64,000 nucleotides of DNA from Hyphomicrobiaceae bacterium. Its GTDB lineage: Bacteria > Pseudomonadota > Alphaproteobacteria > Rhizobiales > Devosiaceae. Positions 36,164-45,585 of the stretch are shown piece after piece. The notes under the pieces are model-generated. The model saw nothing but the letters and a program-made list of their open reading frames with translations. It was not told the DNA's origin and made no database searches. Numbering within the stretch: the first letter of the stretch is position 1; each line of letters begins with the position of its first letter. The DNA lies in contig JACKJF010000004.1 in NCBI GenBank assembly GCA_020638095.1, positions 496,001 to 560,000 of the forward strand. The letters run 5' to 3'. A program made the translations under genes and the position numbers.

Positions 36164-38877
36164 TCTCCGGCAACCTCGTCATCCTGACCGCCTTTGCCTA
36201 TGTCGTGGTACTGTTTGGTCTCGCCTATTTCTCCGATCAGCGCGCCCGGCGTGGCCGAGACGGATTTCTGCGCTCGCCGCTGATCTATACGCTCGCCATT
36301 TCGGTCTACTGCACCAGCTGGACCTTCTATGGAGCGGTCGGCTCCGCCGCCAACAATGGCCTCGAGTTCCTCGCGGTCTATATCGGTCCGACGCTGGTTT
36401 TCGTTGGCTGGTGGTTTGGCCTCCGCAAACTGGTGCGGATCGGGCATGCCCAACGCATCACTTCGGTCGCGGACTTCATTTCTTCGCGCTTCGGCAAGTC
36501 CGGCGCCATCGCCGTGCTCGTCACTCTGATCGCAGTGATTGCGGCAACGCCCTATATCGCCCTTCAGCTCAAGGCCATCACCTCCTCGCTGCGCGTCATG
36601 CTGGCCAGCGATGCGGGATCCTTCGCCACGAATATCGATGACTCGACCCTGGCACTGATCATCGCGGCCATCATGGCCCTCTTCACCATTCTCTTCGGCA
36701 CCCGCAACGTCGACGCAAACGAGCAGCACCACGGCGTCGTGGCCGCCATCGCCTTCGAGGCAGTTGTGAAGCTCGCCGCGCTTTTTGCAGTGGGGTTGTT
36801 CGTCGTTTTTGGTCTCGGCGGCGGGCTCGCGGGCACCTTCGAACGCGCGGCGGAGGCCGGCGTAACTTTTGTCAGCCAGTCTGATTTCGGCGGCCGCTGG
36901 ATCACGATTACACTTCTCTCCGCTGCAGCAATCGTCTGCCTGCCGCGCCAGTTCCAGATCACCGTTGTCGAAAACGCCGACGAATCTCACCTTCGCACCG
37001 CGTCATGGGCCTTCCCGCTCTACATGCTCGGCATGAGCATCTTCACCGTTCCCATCGCCATCATGGGCAAAGCGCTGATCACCTCGGGCGCCGACCCGGA
37101 TATGTTCGTGCTGACCCTGCCCCTCTCCGCCAACCAGCAGATCCTTTCGCTTTTTGCCTTCATCGGCGGATTTTCGAGCGCCACCTCGATGATCATCGTC
37201 TCCTCGATTGCGCTCTCGATCATGGTCTCAAACCACATTGTCGTGCCCGTTGCCCTGCGCTCGCAGGGCTTCAACGCCAACGCCCGTCCGGAAGGCGTAA
37301 CCCGCCTGCTGTTGACCTCTCGCCGCGTCGCCATCGTCACCATCCTCTTCCTCGGCTTTGCCTATTTCTGGCTGACGAATGGGTCCGGGGCGCTCGCCAT
37401 CATCGGGCTCATTTCCTTCACTGGCGTCGCCCAGTTCCTGCCCGCCATCCTCGCGGCCCTGTTCTGGCGCGATGCAACGCGCCAAGGCGCGCTGGCGGGT
37501 CTGCTCGTCGGCTTTGCCGTCTGGCTCTACTGTCTTTTCCTGCCGGCGTTTGCACCCGGCAATCCGGCTCTGTCAGATTGGGTCGCCAACGGTCTATTCG
37601 GTCTCGCCTGGCTAAAACCGCAGGCGCTTTTCGGCATTTCAGGCATCGATCCGCTCATCCACGCCGTCATGTGGAGCCTGATGGGAAATTCCGTTGCCCT
37701 CATCGGGGTATCAATCGCCACTGAAAACGATCCGGTTGGACGCCTTCAGGCCACCCGGTTCGTGGACGTCTTCCGCCTCGGTTCGAGCAACCAGGCAAGC
37801 TATGTCCGCTCGTCCGCCACGCTCAACGATCTGTTCCGCGTGGCGAGCCGCGTTCTCGGCTACCAGCGCGCCACCCAGCTTTTCGACCAGTATGAGGCGG
37901 ACCGCCGCGATCGCCAGACGATCGAGCCCTCTCCGCGTTTCATCGCCGAACTCGAAAGCGAAATGGCGGGCTCCATCGGAGCCGCCTCTGCCCACGTCAT
38001 CCTGTCACAGGTCGTCTCGGGCGACATTGACGCGATCGAAGAAGTCATCCGCATGGCTGACGAAACCCAGCAGATTCTTGAATACTCTCAAAGGCTCGAA
38101 AACACGACCACCGAGCTGCAATCGACGGCGCAGCAGTTGCGCACGGCGAACGTCCAGCTCCGTCAATTGGATCAGCAGAAGGATGAATTCCTGTCTCAGG
38201 TCAGCCACGAGGTGCGCACCCCGATGACCGCCATTCGCTCCTTTTCCGAAATCCTTCTCGCACACAAGGAATTGCCACCTGCCCAGCGGCAGCAATTCGT
38301 GACCACCATCCACTCGGAAAGCATGCGCCTCACGGCCCTGCTCGACGAAATCCTCGATCTCAGCGCCCTCGAACGCGGTGAATCCCTGTGGATCAATGCC
38401 AACACCGATATCGGCGCGACGCTGCAGCGCGCCATCGACGTTTGCACGCCCATCGCTCAGGAACGCGGTTGCAGGATTGTTGTGGATGCAATCCCCCACG
38501 GGCAGATCGTGTTCGGCAATGCGGACCGGCTGAGCCAGGTCTTCATCAACCTAATCACCAACGCCATCAAATACAACGACAATGCGGACCCCTTCATCCG
38601 CATCGAGACGTCCGAGGCCGAAGGCCAGATCGCTATCGATTTCGAGGACAACGGACCGGGAGTCGCTCCGGCGGATCGCGACATCATATTCGAGAAATTC
38701 TCGCGCGGTCGGAGTGGCGGCGGCACAACAGAAGCCGGCTCGGGTCTTGGCCTTGCCATCAGCCGCGAGATCATCGGCCGGCTGGACGGAAAGCTCGAAC
38801 TCGTCAGCACCGAAGGGTCAGGCGCCTGTTTCCGCGTGACCCTGCCCCTGCGCGCCGAACAGCAGGCGGCCCAATGA
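36160..38877 (+). CDS. Hybrid sodium:solute-symporter-like sensor histidine kinase (CrbS type)
   Basis: 905 residues. The first ~515 form about 13 membrane helices of the SSS/SLC5 fold (start LVILTAFAYVVVLFGLAYFS). A STAC-like linker follows (about 545-645), then a coiled coil (LENTTTELQSTAQQLRTAN), a histidine-kinase A domain with H683 (SHEVRTPM) and an ATPase domain (N-box NLITNAIKYN, DNGPG, GSGLGLAI). CrbS kinases of this build control acetyl-CoA synthetase in Vibrio and Pseudomonas. Whether it transports or only senses its ligand cannot be told. The ATG overlaps the stop of the small membrane protein. Confidence 0.94.
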   Translation: MISGNLVILTAFAYVVVLFGLAYFSDQRARRGRDGFLRSPLIYTLAISVYCTSWTFYGAVGSAANNGLEFLAVYIGPTLVFVGWWFGLRKLVRIGHAQRITSVADFISSRFGKSGAIAVLVTLIAVIAATPYIALQLKAITSSLRVMLASDAGSFATNIDDSTLALIIAAIMALFTILFGTRNVDANEQHHGVVAAIAFEAVVKLAALFAVGLFVVFGLGGGLAGTFERAAEAGVTFVSQSDFGGRWITITLLSAAAIVCLPRQFQITVVENADESHLRTASWAFPLYMLGMSIFTVPIAIMGKALITSGADPDMFVLTLPLSANQQILSLFAFIGGFSSATSMIIVSSIALSIMVSNHIVVPVALRSQGFNANARPEGVTRLLLTSRRVAIVTILFLGFAYFWLTNGSGALAIIGLISFTGVAQFLPAILAALFWRDATRQGALAGLLVGFAVWLYCLFLPAFAPGNPALSDWVANGLFGLAWLKPQALFGISGIDPLIHAVMWSLMGNSVALIGVSIATENDPVGRLQATRFVDVFRLGSSNQASYVRSSATLNDLFRVASRVLGYQRATQLFDQYEADRRDRQTIEPSPRFIAELESEMAGSIGAASAHVILSQVVSGDIDAIEEVIRMADETQQILEYSQRLENTTTELQSTAQQLRTANVQLRQLDQQKDEFLSQVSHEVRTPMTAIRSFSEILLAHKELPPAQRQQFVTTIHSESMRLTALLDEILDLSALERGESLWINANTDIGATLQRAIDVCTPIAQERGCRIVVDAIPHGQIVFGNADRLSQVFINLITNAIKYNDNADPFIRIETSEAEGQIAIDFEDNGPGVAPADRDIIFEKFSRGRSGGGTTEAGSGLGLAISREIIGRLDGKLELVSTEGSGACFRVTLPLRAEQQAAQ

Positions 38878-38899
38878 AAAAAGCGCCGGACCGGCGCTT
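38875..38899 (-). terminator. Terminator of tRNA-Leu
   Basis: On the minus strand AAGCGCC/GGCGCTT stem with a 5-base loop followed by six T (38882-38877), 21 bases beyond the tRNA CCA end. The same hairpin may also end the kinase mRNA on the plus strand, but there is no T run that way. Confidence 0.8.
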
Positions 38900-38920
38900 C
38901 ATCCAATCTCAGATTCATTC

Positions 38921-39007
38921 TGGTGCGGTCGAGAAGACTCGAACTTCCACGGGAGTTACCCCACAGCGACCTCAACGCTGCGCGTCTACCAATTCCGCCA
39001 CGACCGC
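38921..39007 (-). tRNA. tRNA-Leu, anticodon GAG
   Basis: An 87-base tRNA. The acceptor GCGGTCG pairs with CGACCGC, followed by A and an encoded CCA. The anticodon stem CAGCG/CGCTG encloses TTGAGGT, giving anticodon GAG (reads CUC/CUU). The long variable arm (TGGGGTAACTCCCG) and GTTCGAGTC T arm are typical of leucine class II tRNAs. Confidence 0.95.
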
Positions 39008-39068
39008 GAACCAGATGTTCCCCGCTATCGGCGGAGCGGTTGCGCTTTAGCAAATCCCTTTTGGCTAC

Positions 39069-39350
39069 TCAAGCCTCAAATCGGGCGGGTTTGACGATCT
39101 TCTTCGTGACCTCGACGGCCAACCTGCCGTCGTCAATTTTGATCTCGCCTTCGGCGATCAGCGCATTGTTGGCATAGATCTTCATCGGATCGTTTTCGAT
39201 CGCGTCGAGCTCGATCACAGCGCCGCGCCCCATGCGCAGCATGTGATGAATAGGCATGACGGTCGAACCGAGTTCGACCTTGATGTCGACCTCGATAGAG
39301 TCCACAACACTCATCGACTTCATAAACTGATCTTTGTCCATCGAATCCAT
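39069..39350 (-). CDS. Stand-alone FliN/SpoA-domain protein
   Basis: 93 residues consisting almost only of a FliM/FliN C-terminal (SpoA) domain: [52 protein letters not shown] is the core, with the invariant [13 protein letters not shown] turn. It is shorter than flagellar FliN and no other flagellar gene is near; it lies divergent from lipB. It could be a true C-ring part placed outside the flagellar cluster or a reused SpoA-domain protein. I leave the symbol empty for that reason. Confidence 0.85.
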   Translation of the reverse strand: MDSMDKDQFMKSMSVVDSIEVDIKVELGSTVMPIHHMLRMGRGAVIELDAIENDPMKIYANNALIAEGEIKIDDGRLAVEVTKKIVKPARFEA

Positions 39351-39422
39351 GCGCGTCCTCTGTTCGAATGTGCATTCAAGATGGTTAGTGAAACCTTAAT
39401 CAGACCAGCAACAAACCAGCCA

Positions 39423-40154
39423 ATGACGGACAAGTGCACCACTTTTTCCCGCCTCGACGGCGCACCGGTTGCCTGGGCCGTGGCGGACCGCGAAATCGGC
39501 TACCGCGAAGCGGAAGCAGCGATGAAGACGCGCGCCACCGCGATCGCTTCGGGAAATGCCGACGAAGCCGTATGGCTGCTCGAACACCCGCCGCTCTACA
39601 GCGCGGGCACCTCGGCGCAATCCGGCGACCTTCTCGACGCCAACCGTTTCCCGGTCTTTGAGAGCGGCCGCGGCGGCCAGTTCACCTATCACGGACCGGG
39701 CCAGCGCGTTGTCTACCTCATGCTCGACCTGCGCGCCCGCAACCGGGATGTCCGCTGTTTCGTGCGAAATCTGGAGAACTGGGTCATCGGCGCCCTCGCG
39801 CACTTCAACATTGCCGGCTACACCGTGCCCGGCCGTGTCGGCGTCTGGGTCAAGCGCCCCGACAAGGGCATCCTCGCGGAAGACAAGATCGCCGCGATTG
39901 GCGTTCGTGTCTCGAAATGGGTGAGTTACCACGGCATTTCGCTCAACGTTCATCCCGACCTCAGCCACTATGCGGGTATCGTACCTTGCGGCATCGCCGA
40001 CCAGGGCGTGACGAGTTTCGAGGACCTTGGTCAGCTTGTGTCGATGCCCGAAGTGGACATCGCGCTCCGTGAGACTTTCGAAGACTATTTCGGAGCCACA
40101 AAGTCGGTTTCCTTTCCGCGCTTCGCTGGCACAGTGGCCACGACTCCCGCATAA
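39423..40154 (+). CDS. lipB: Octanoyl-[acyl-carrier-protein] transferase LipB
   Basis: Moves octanoyl groups from ACP to lipoyl domains, the first step of endogenous lipoate synthesis. It has 243 residues from the ATG at 39423. The family blocks are [19 protein letters not shown] (near residue 80, catalytic region), [22 protein letters not shown] (lysine of the acyl site) and [13 protein letters not shown] (cysteine nucleophile). No strong ribosome site precedes it; ATG at 39381 is an alternative. The stop shares one base with the next gene's ATG. Confidence 0.95.
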   Translation: MTDKCTTFSRLDGAPVAWAVADREIGYREAEAAMKTRATAIASGNADEAVWLLEHPPLYSAGTSAQSGDLLDANRFPVFESGRGGQFTYHGPGQRVVYLMLDLRARNRDVRCFVRNLENWVIGALAHFNIAGYTVPGRVGVWVKRPDKGILAEDKIAAIGVRVSKWVSYHGISLNVHPDLSHYAGIVPCGIADQGVTSFEDLGQLVSMPEVDIALRETFEDYFGATKSVSFPRFAGTVATTPA

Positions 40155-40666
40155 TGGGCCAAACCGAACCGACGGAGACTGCCATGCTCGACGATTTCAG
40201 AAAACTTCTGGACAGCAACGTACTCTCCGGGCTCGACCGTGCCATTATGCCCCGCCTGATGCGGCTCTTTTATCTGACGGGCCTGGCCGCGATCGGACTC
40301 TGGGCCCTCAACCACCTGTTCTTCAGTTTTCGTTTCGGGTTCTTCAACGGGTTGTGGGGCCTGCTCGAGATCGGTGTATTTGGCCTGCTCGCAGTTTTCG
40401 TTCTGCGACTGATTTCCGAAGTTGCGGTCATTTTCTTCCGCGCCAATGCCAACCACACCGAACCCATGGCTGGCGAGGCTTCCGCCCCCCTGTCGCTGAT
40501 GGACGAAGTGCGCGGCGCGATCGAAGACCTTGCCGAGGATGACAAGACCGCCTTTGCGCCACTCATGAGCACTCCCGCCGCAACGGCTACCGCGCCAAAG
40601 CCCAAGCCCGCCTCCAAACCGCGCCGGACAGCCAGGCGTGCCGCACCCAAAGCGCCGAAGGCCTGA
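40154..40666 (+). CDS. DUF4282-like membrane protein
   Basis: 170 residues. Two membrane helices (about 38-56 and 68-92) carry the FYLTGLAAIGLW...LLEIGVFGLLAVFVLRLISEVAVIFF pattern of DUF4282. A charged linker and an Ala/Pro/Lys/Arg-rich tail (KPASKPRRTARRAAPK) follow, which may bind nucleic acid or membrane. Function unknown. The ATG overlaps the lipB stop by a base; a second ATG ten codons on (MLDDFR) is the alternative start. Confidence 0.75.
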   Translation: MGQTEPTETAMLDDFRKLLDSNVLSGLDRAIMPRLMRLFYLTGLAAIGLWALNHLFFSFRFGFFNGLWGLLEIGVFGLLAVFVLRLISEVAVIFFRANANHTEPMAGEASAPLSLMDEVRGAIEDLAEDDKTAFAPLMSTPAATATAPKPKPASKPRRTARRAAPKAPKA

Positions 40667-40755
40667 CCCGGCGAGCCCCGCCTTCCCGGTTTTTCTTGCA
40701 CTTTGCCGCGGCTGGGCTATGAGGGGCGCCTCAACGTCCGTCGCCCGGTTTGCCT

Positions 40756-42081
40756 ATGTCCGCTGCGCCTAAAATCGGTCTCGTCAGCCTTGGTTGCCCC
40801 AAGGCCCTTGTCGATTCCGAGCGCATCCTGTCGACCCTCAGGGCCCAGGGCTACACCTTTTCGCCGAGCTATGACGACGCGGACCTCGTCATCGTCAACA
40901 CCTGCGGTTTTCTCGATAGCGCCAAGGCAGAAAGCCTCGAAGCGATTGGCGAAGCACTCGACGAAAACGGCCGGGTGATCGTCACGGGTTGTTTGGGCGT
41001 CGAGGAAGACTTGATCCGCCAGACCCACCCGAAGGTTCTCGCAGTTACCGGCCCGCAGCAATATGAACGGGTGGTCGAGGCGGTGCACGAAAGCGCGCCG
41101 CCGGTTGCCAATCCCTTTGTCGATCTGGTGCCGGCCGAGGGACTGAAACTCACGCCGCGACACTATTCCTACCTCAAGATTTCCGAAGGCTGTTCGAACC
41201 GCTGTACCTTCTGCATCATTCCCCACATTCGCGGCGATCTGGTCTCCCGGCCCATCGCCAACGTGCTCTACGAGGCCGAACGGCTGGTCAAATCCGGGAC
41301 AAAAGAGCTTCTGGTCATCTCGCAGGACACGAGCGCCTACGGTCAGGATCTCAAATACGCGCCGTCGAAGTTCCGCGGTCGCGATATTCCCGCCCGCTTC
41401 ATCAATCTCGCCGAAGAACTGGGCGCCCTCGGCGCCTGGGTGCGCCTCCACTACGTCTACCCCTACCCGCATGTCGACGCAGTTATCGATCTGATGGCCG
41501 CCGGCAAGGTTCTGCCCTATCTCGATATTCCCTTCCAGCACGCGGCCCCCGGCGTTCTCAAGGCCATGCGCCGCCCCGCCAATCAGGAAAAGACCCTCGA
41601 CCGCATTCGCAACTGGCGGAAAACCTGTCCCGACCTCGCCGTCCGCTCGACGTTCATCGTCGGCTTTCCCGGCGAGACCGAGGATGACTTCCAGATGCTG
41701 CTCGACTGGCTGGAAGAAGCCGGAATCGACCGCGCTGGCGCCTTCAAGTTCGAGCCGGTCGCTGGTGCGAAGGCCAATGATTTGCCGGGCGCCGTGCCCG
41801 ACGAGCTCAAGCAGGATCGCTACGACCGTTTGATGCAAAAGGCGCAGGAGGTCAGCGCCCGCCAACTGGCCAGGAAGGTCGGCCGCACCATCGACGTGCT
41901 TGTCGATGACGTGCGTCCTGACGAAGGTACGGCGATTGCCCGTTCCAAATGGGATGCCCCCGAAATCGACGGTCAGGTGATCATCGACAATGCCGAGGGC
42001 ATCGCGCCGGGTGACCTCGTCAGCGTGACCGTCACCGATTCCGATGCCCACGATCTCTACGCCACACCAGCGGCGCAATGA
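40756..42081 (+). CDS. rimO: Ribosomal protein S12 methylthiotransferase RimO
   Basis: Radical-SAM enzyme that adds a methylthio group to Asp89 of ribosomal protein S12. It has 441 residues: an N-terminal UPF0004 domain (three cysteines, in SLGCPK, NTCGF and TGCLG), a radical SAM core with CSNRCTFC (near residue 149), and a C-terminal TRAM domain. The IIPHIRG block favours RimO over MiaB. The start is the ATG at 40756; a TTG two codons before has no advantage. The stop overlaps folP by four bases. Confidence 0.96.
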   Translation: MSAAPKIGLVSLGCPKALVDSERILSTLRAQGYTFSPSYDDADLVIVNTCGFLDSAKAESLEAIGEALDENGRVIVTGCLGVEEDLIRQTHPKVLAVTGPQQYERVVEAVHESAPPVANPFVDLVPAEGLKLTPRHYSYLKISEGCSNRCTFCIIPHIRGDLVSRPIANVLYEAERLVKSGTKELLVISQDTSAYGQDLKYAPSKFRGRDIPARFINLAEELGALGAWVRLHYVYPYPHVDAVIDLMAAGKVLPYLDIPFQHAAPGVLKAMRRPANQEKTLDRIRNWRKTCPDLAVRSTFIVGFPGETEDDFQMLLDWLEEAGIDRAGAFKFEPVAGAKANDLPGAVPDELKQDRYDRLMQKAQEVSARQLARKVGRTIDVLVDDVRPDEGTAIARSKWDAPEIDGQVIIDNAEGIAPGDLVSVTVTDSDAHDLYATPAAQ

Positions 42082-42941
42082 CCGGAACCGCACCGCACAA
42101 AAGCTTCAATCTCCGCCTGCCGCAGGGCATTCTTGCGCTGGGCCCGATGCCCCTCGTCATGGGCATTCTCAACGTTACCCCGGACAGCTTCTCTGATGGC
42201 GGCGATCATGCCGACCCGCAATCCGCCCTGACTCAAACTTTGAAGATGCGCGACCAGGGCGCTGATATCATTGACGTTGGCGGCGAAAGCACCCGGCCGG
42301 GCCACGCCGAAATCGGTCCGCAGGAAGAGATGAATCGGGTGCTCCCGGTCATCGAGCATCTCGTGACCTCCGGCATCCGCCTGCCCATCTCGATCGACAC
42401 CTACAAGGCCATTGTCGCGGATCAGGCCGTCCAGTCCGGCGCGACCATCATCAACGACGTCTACGGGCTTCAGCGCGACCCCGAAATCGCCGACGTGGCG
42501 GCAACCTATGACCTGCCGACGATCGTCATGCATTGGGACAAGGCCCGCGACGCCGACAAGGATATCGTCGCGGAAGTCCGGCGCTATTTCGAGAAGAGTC
42601 TGGAAATTGCGGTGACAGCAGGTATCAAGACTGACCAGATCGTCCTCGATCCCGGTTTCGGATTCGGCAAATCTGTCGCCGAAAACTATCTCCTTCTGCG
42701 CCGCCTGCCCGAACTCGCCGCACTTGGCTATCCGCTTCTGATCGGCACCTCGCGCAAGCGCATGATCGGCAATCTGCTCGGCGTCGGCCCCAGGGACCGG
42801 GCGACGGGCACCGCGGCAATCTCGGCTCTGGCCTACGAACGCGGCGCCCACATTTTTCGGGTGCATGATGTTCAACCCAACCGCGAGGCGCTAAAGGTGG
42901 CGCATGCCACGCTCTATGGTGCCCCAACCGGACTGGATTGA
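42078..42941 (+). CDS. folP: Dihydropteroate synthase
   Basis: Joins p-aminobenzoate to dihydropterin pyrophosphate in folate synthesis; the target of sulfonamides. It has 287 residues with [15 protein letters not shown] near residue 29, [10 protein letters not shown] near residue 68, the [10 protein letters not shown] block and GTSRKRMIG near residue 229. Start and stop both overlap neighbours, so it is coupled to rimO and folB. Confidence 0.97.
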   Translation: MTGTAPHKSFNLRLPQGILALGPMPLVMGILNVTPDSFSDGGDHADPQSALTQTLKMRDQGADIIDVGGESTRPGHAEIGPQEEMNRVLPVIEHLVTSGIRLPISIDTYKAIVADQAVQSGATIINDVYGLQRDPEIADVAATYDLPTIVMHWDKARDADKDIVAEVRRYFEKSLEIAVTAGIKTDQIVLDPGFGFGKSVAENYLLLRRLPELAALGYPLLIGTSRKRMIGNLLGVGPRDRATGTAAISALAYERGAHIFRVHDVQPNREALKVAHATLYGAPTGLD

Positions 42942-43327
42942 TGGATCTCGAAAAAGCGCTCGCGACTTCCGACCGTATCATTCTCAACGATCTCGCCTTT
43001 TACGGCTATCACGGCGTCATGCTCGAAGAGAACAAGATCGGTTGCCGCTTCCGCGTCGATGTCGAATGCGGGCTTGACCTCAGCAAAGCCGGGCGGACGG
43101 ACGAAGTCGACGACACGATCAGCTACGAGCTGATTTTCTACGCCGTCGAAAAGGCGTTCAATCAGAAGCGTTTCAAGCTGCTCGAGGCGCTGGCCGAGCA
43201 TATCACCGGCCACCTTTTCGAGGCCTTCGACAAAATCGGCTGGATCCGCATCCGCATTGCCAAACCCGAAGCACCCATTCCCGTGGTCAAGGGCGAGTTC
43301 GCCGTCCAGATCGCCCGGAGCCGCTAA
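42941..43327 (+). CDS. folB: Dihydroneopterin aldolase
   Basis: Cleaves 7,8-dihydroneopterin to hydroxymethyl-dihydropterin and glycolaldehyde. It has 128 residues and the family blocks FYGYHGVMLEENKIG (catalytic region), DTISYELIF and LLEALAEHI. The ATG at 42941 shares a base with the folP stop. The stop overlaps folK by one base. Confidence 0.95.
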   Translation: MDLEKALATSDRIILNDLAFYGYHGVMLEENKIGCRFRVDVECGLDLSKAGRTDEVDDTISYELIFYAVEKAFNQKRFKLLEALAEHITGHLFEAFDKIGWIRIRIAKPEAPIPVVKGEFAVQIARSR

Positions 43328-43770
43328 TGCCGCGCGCCTATCTCGGGCTCGGCGCAAACATTGGCGAACCGAGCCGACAGTTGCAGGAGGCGCTTGACCG
43401 GCTGAACGCGCATCCGGGCATCAGTGTGATCAGGGTCTCGGTCACGCTCATCAATCCCGCCTGGGGCAAGACCGATCAGCCGCCGTTCAATAATCTGGTC
43501 GCCGAAATCGAGACACCGCTTTCGCCGCACGACCTGCTTTCGGCCTGCCTTTCAATCGAAACCGAAATGGGCCGCGTCCGCACCGAGCATTGGGGCCCGC
43601 GCCTCATCGACATCGATATCATCGCCTATGACCGTGAAGTCATGCAAACGTCCGACCTCGTGCTTCCGCACCCCTACGCCGCACAAAGGCAGTTCGTCAT
43701 GAGCCCGCTCCGCCAGATTGCGCCGGACGTCGCGAACTGGATTTTCGATCAGGCTGGTGTCAGGCGCTAA
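43327..43770 (+). CDS. folK: 2-amino-4-hydroxy-6-hydroxymethyldihydropteridine pyrophosphokinase
   Basis: Transfers pyrophosphate from ATP to the pterin, making the FolP substrate. It has 147 residues with LGLGANIGEP at the N-terminus, PFNNLVAEIET, and WGPRLIDIDIIAYD near residue 91 (metal-binding aspartates), then LPHPYAAQRQFVM. Completes the compact folP-folB-folK run. Its last 11 bases overlap the end of the ATP12 gene on the other strand. Confidence 0.96.
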   Translation: MPRAYLGLGANIGEPSRQLQEALDRLNAHPGISVIRVSVTLINPAWGKTDQPPFNNLVAEIETPLSPHDLLSACLSIETEMGRVRTEHWGPRLIDIDIIAYDREVMQTSDLVLPHPYAAQRQFVMSPLRQIAPDVANWIFDQAGVRR

Positions 43771-44533
43771 GCGCTAAAACCGTCACCGCCGCGTCGAACT
43801 CGACCTTGCGCTTGGCGCGGCGCTTCAGCGCCTCTGCGTCGGCGCCCCAGAGGCGAAGGTTGTGATCCTCGTCCACATGCGCCGCCGACCAGACGTTCTC
43901 CGCTGTGTCGAGGCCAGTCAGAAGTGCGATCGCCAGAAGCCCTGACCCGGTCAGGTTGGTGATCGACATCAGCGCGGTCAGGCTCACATGGTCGAGCCCC
44001 GCAATCACGCGCGAGAGCCGTTCCAGCGTTTCGGCTGGCTGATCCTGATGAATGATGCCAACAACCGGCACGAACGACACCGCGAGGGCCTCCGAAATCC
44101 GGTTGAGGGTGCCCCCCCAAACGCGCTCCTGCGCCTCCACCAGTTCCTGCGGTGTGTCTGCCCGGAACAGCAAAAGGTCGTTGCCGGCATATTTGACGAT
44201 CTCGTCCCGGAGCGGCTGGGCGGTTGCCGGCCCGCCCTCGACCGCTGCGTTGACCAGCCGCGTCAAGGGCATGGTCAAGGGGTCGATATGTTCGCCCTGC
44301 GCGCGCCACTCCGACGCAAGTTTCTCGGCGAGATCCCGCGAACCGACGACAACTGGCACTCGGCCCGGCGTCTTGATACCGCGCCCGTCGAGTTGAACCG
44401 TGAATCCGCCATTCGCCTTCGCCACGTCCGCCGACTTGTAAAAGCGTATGCGCAATTCCTGGCGCGCATGCTTTTGCGCCCGGCCATACCCGTCGTCCAT
44501 GTGCTTTTGGGCATCTTCGAGAATGTCGCGCAC
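43760..44533 (-). CDS. ATP12-family F1-ATPase assembly chaperone
   Basis: Alphaproteobacterial relative of mitochondrial Atp12, which binds the F1 alpha subunit during assembly. It has 257 residues: FTVQLDGRGIKTPGRVP, EWRAQGEHIDPLTMPLTRLVN and RVWGGTLNRISEAL are the main family blocks. It is the last gene of a minus-strand run that begins at rarA. The 3' end overlaps folK by 11 bases. Confidence 0.93.
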   Translation of the reverse strand: MRDILEDAQKHMDDGYGRAQKHARQELRIRFYKSADVAKANGGFTVQLDGRGIKTPGRVPVVVGSRDLAEKLASEWRAQGEHIDPLTMPLTRLVNAAVEGGPATAQPLRDEIVKYAGNDLLLFRADTPQELVEAQERVWGGTLNRISEALAVSFVPVVGIIHQDQPAETLERLSRVIAGLDHVSLTALMSITNLTGSGLLAIALLTGLDTAENVWSAAHVDEDHNLRLWGADAEALKRRAKRKVEFDAAVTVLALSA

Positions 44534-45228
44534 TAGTTCGCTTCCCTTTTCGCCGCTATGGCCCGCGTGTCGAGGATATCATCGATGGCGTCGATCATGT
44601 GATCGACCCTGTCGATGACGATTTCGGCCCCGCTGGCGGCCAAGAGATCTGGATCATGGCTGCCCCATGTGACCCCAAGCGCACCCGTCCCCGCCGCCCG
44701 CGCCATTTCCATGTCGTAACTTGTGTCGCCGATCATCACCGTCTCACCGGGTCCCGCGCCGACGTCTGCCATCGCCCGGCGCAACATGCCCGGATGTGGC
44801 TTCGAGGGATTGTGGTCGGGCGTCTGGCGGGTGATGAACATGTCGCGGATGCCGTGAAGTTCGAGCACCCGTTCCATTCCCCTGAAGCTCTTGCCGGTGG
44901 CAATGCCAAGCAACGTGCCTGGACGTTTGGCGAGCTGATCGAGCACCGCCGGAATGCCTTCGAAAAGCACCGGTTCGCTGTACTTCTCGGAAGTTCTGAG
45001 TTCGTTGAAGACGTCCCGGTAGGTTTCGACCGCCCGCTCAGCCATGTCCCGGTTCGAATCGCACAACCGCAAGAACGCCTCATAATTGGACAGTCCGATG
45101 ATATCGCGGATTTCGCCCGGGACCGGTACAGGTTGCTGCATGCGTTCGAAGGTCGTCTGGACCACGGTCACGATGAACGCGTGAGAATCGACCAGCGTTC
45201 CATCCATGTCGAATACCACCAGCCTCAT
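44533..45228 (-). CDS. HAD-family hydrolase (phosphoglycolate-phosphatase-like)
   Basis: 231 residues of the HAD-IA group: FDMDGTLVDSH at the N-terminus (nucleophile Asp), a helical cap, GIATGKS in place of the usual Thr/Ser motif, KPHPGMLRRA (motif III) and MIGDTSYDMEMARAAG (motif IV). All catalytic residues are present. Substrate unknown; phosphoglycolate is only a guess. The start codon is three bases after the DUF1801 stop. Confidence 0.93.
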   Translation of the reverse strand: MRLVVFDMDGTLVDSHAFIVTVVQTTFERMQQPVPVPGEIRDIIGLSNYEAFLRLCDSNRDMAERAVETYRDVFNELRTSEKYSEPVLFEGIPAVLDQLAKRPGTLLGIATGKSFRGMERVLELHGIRDMFITRQTPDHNPSKPHPGMLRRAMADVGAGPGETVMIGDTSYDMEMARAAGTGALGVTWGSHDPDLLAASGAEIVIDRVDHMIDAIDDILDTRAIAAKREAN

Positions 45229-45231
45229 GGT

Positions 45232-45585
45232 TCAGCGCGCCTCATCGAGCAGAACGGCAGCGCGGATGATCTGGTCCACTCCGGGCCGGTCCAGTTCCTC
45301 CACCGACCGGAACTTGATGTGCCGCATCGTCTTGCCCGCGCCTTCGATCAGGTCCACGGAATCCGCAATCGAACTGCCCTGAAAGATCTGCAGGTTGACG
45401 TGCGCATTGGCGCCCTTGCCGGTGCCCATCACGGCGAAAACGTCTCCCTTGCCACTCAGCACGGCGTTGCCCCATTTGACCTTCCTAACGAGGCCCGGGG
45501 CCACTTTCTCGACATGGGCGAGAACCGACATTGCGAGGTCGCGCAGGTCCGGTTCGAGTTTGGCGAGTGGTGCGGGAACGGTCAT
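45232..45585 (-). CDS. DUF1801 domain protein
   Basis: 117 residues of the DUF1801/YdhG-like alpha-beta fold (VLAHVEKVAPGLVRKVKWGNAVL; FAVMG; AHVNLQIFQGSSI; MRHIKFRSVEEL), a family of unknown function distantly like SRPBCC/frataxin-type binding folds. It overlaps the rluC-type gene by four bases and sits in the rarA-to-ATP12 run. Confidence 0.88.
   Translation of the reverse strand: MTVPAPLAKLEPDLRDLAMSVLAHVEKVAPGLVRKVKWGNAVLSGKGDVFAVMGTGKGANAHVNLQIFQGSSIADSVDLIEGAGKTMRHIKFRSVEELDRPGVDQIIRAAVLLDEAR

Noticed and set aside
40717..42093. Minus-strand open frame of 458 codons opposite rimO
   Set aside because: Shadow of rimO, whose radical-SAM cysteines are in the plus-strand frame.
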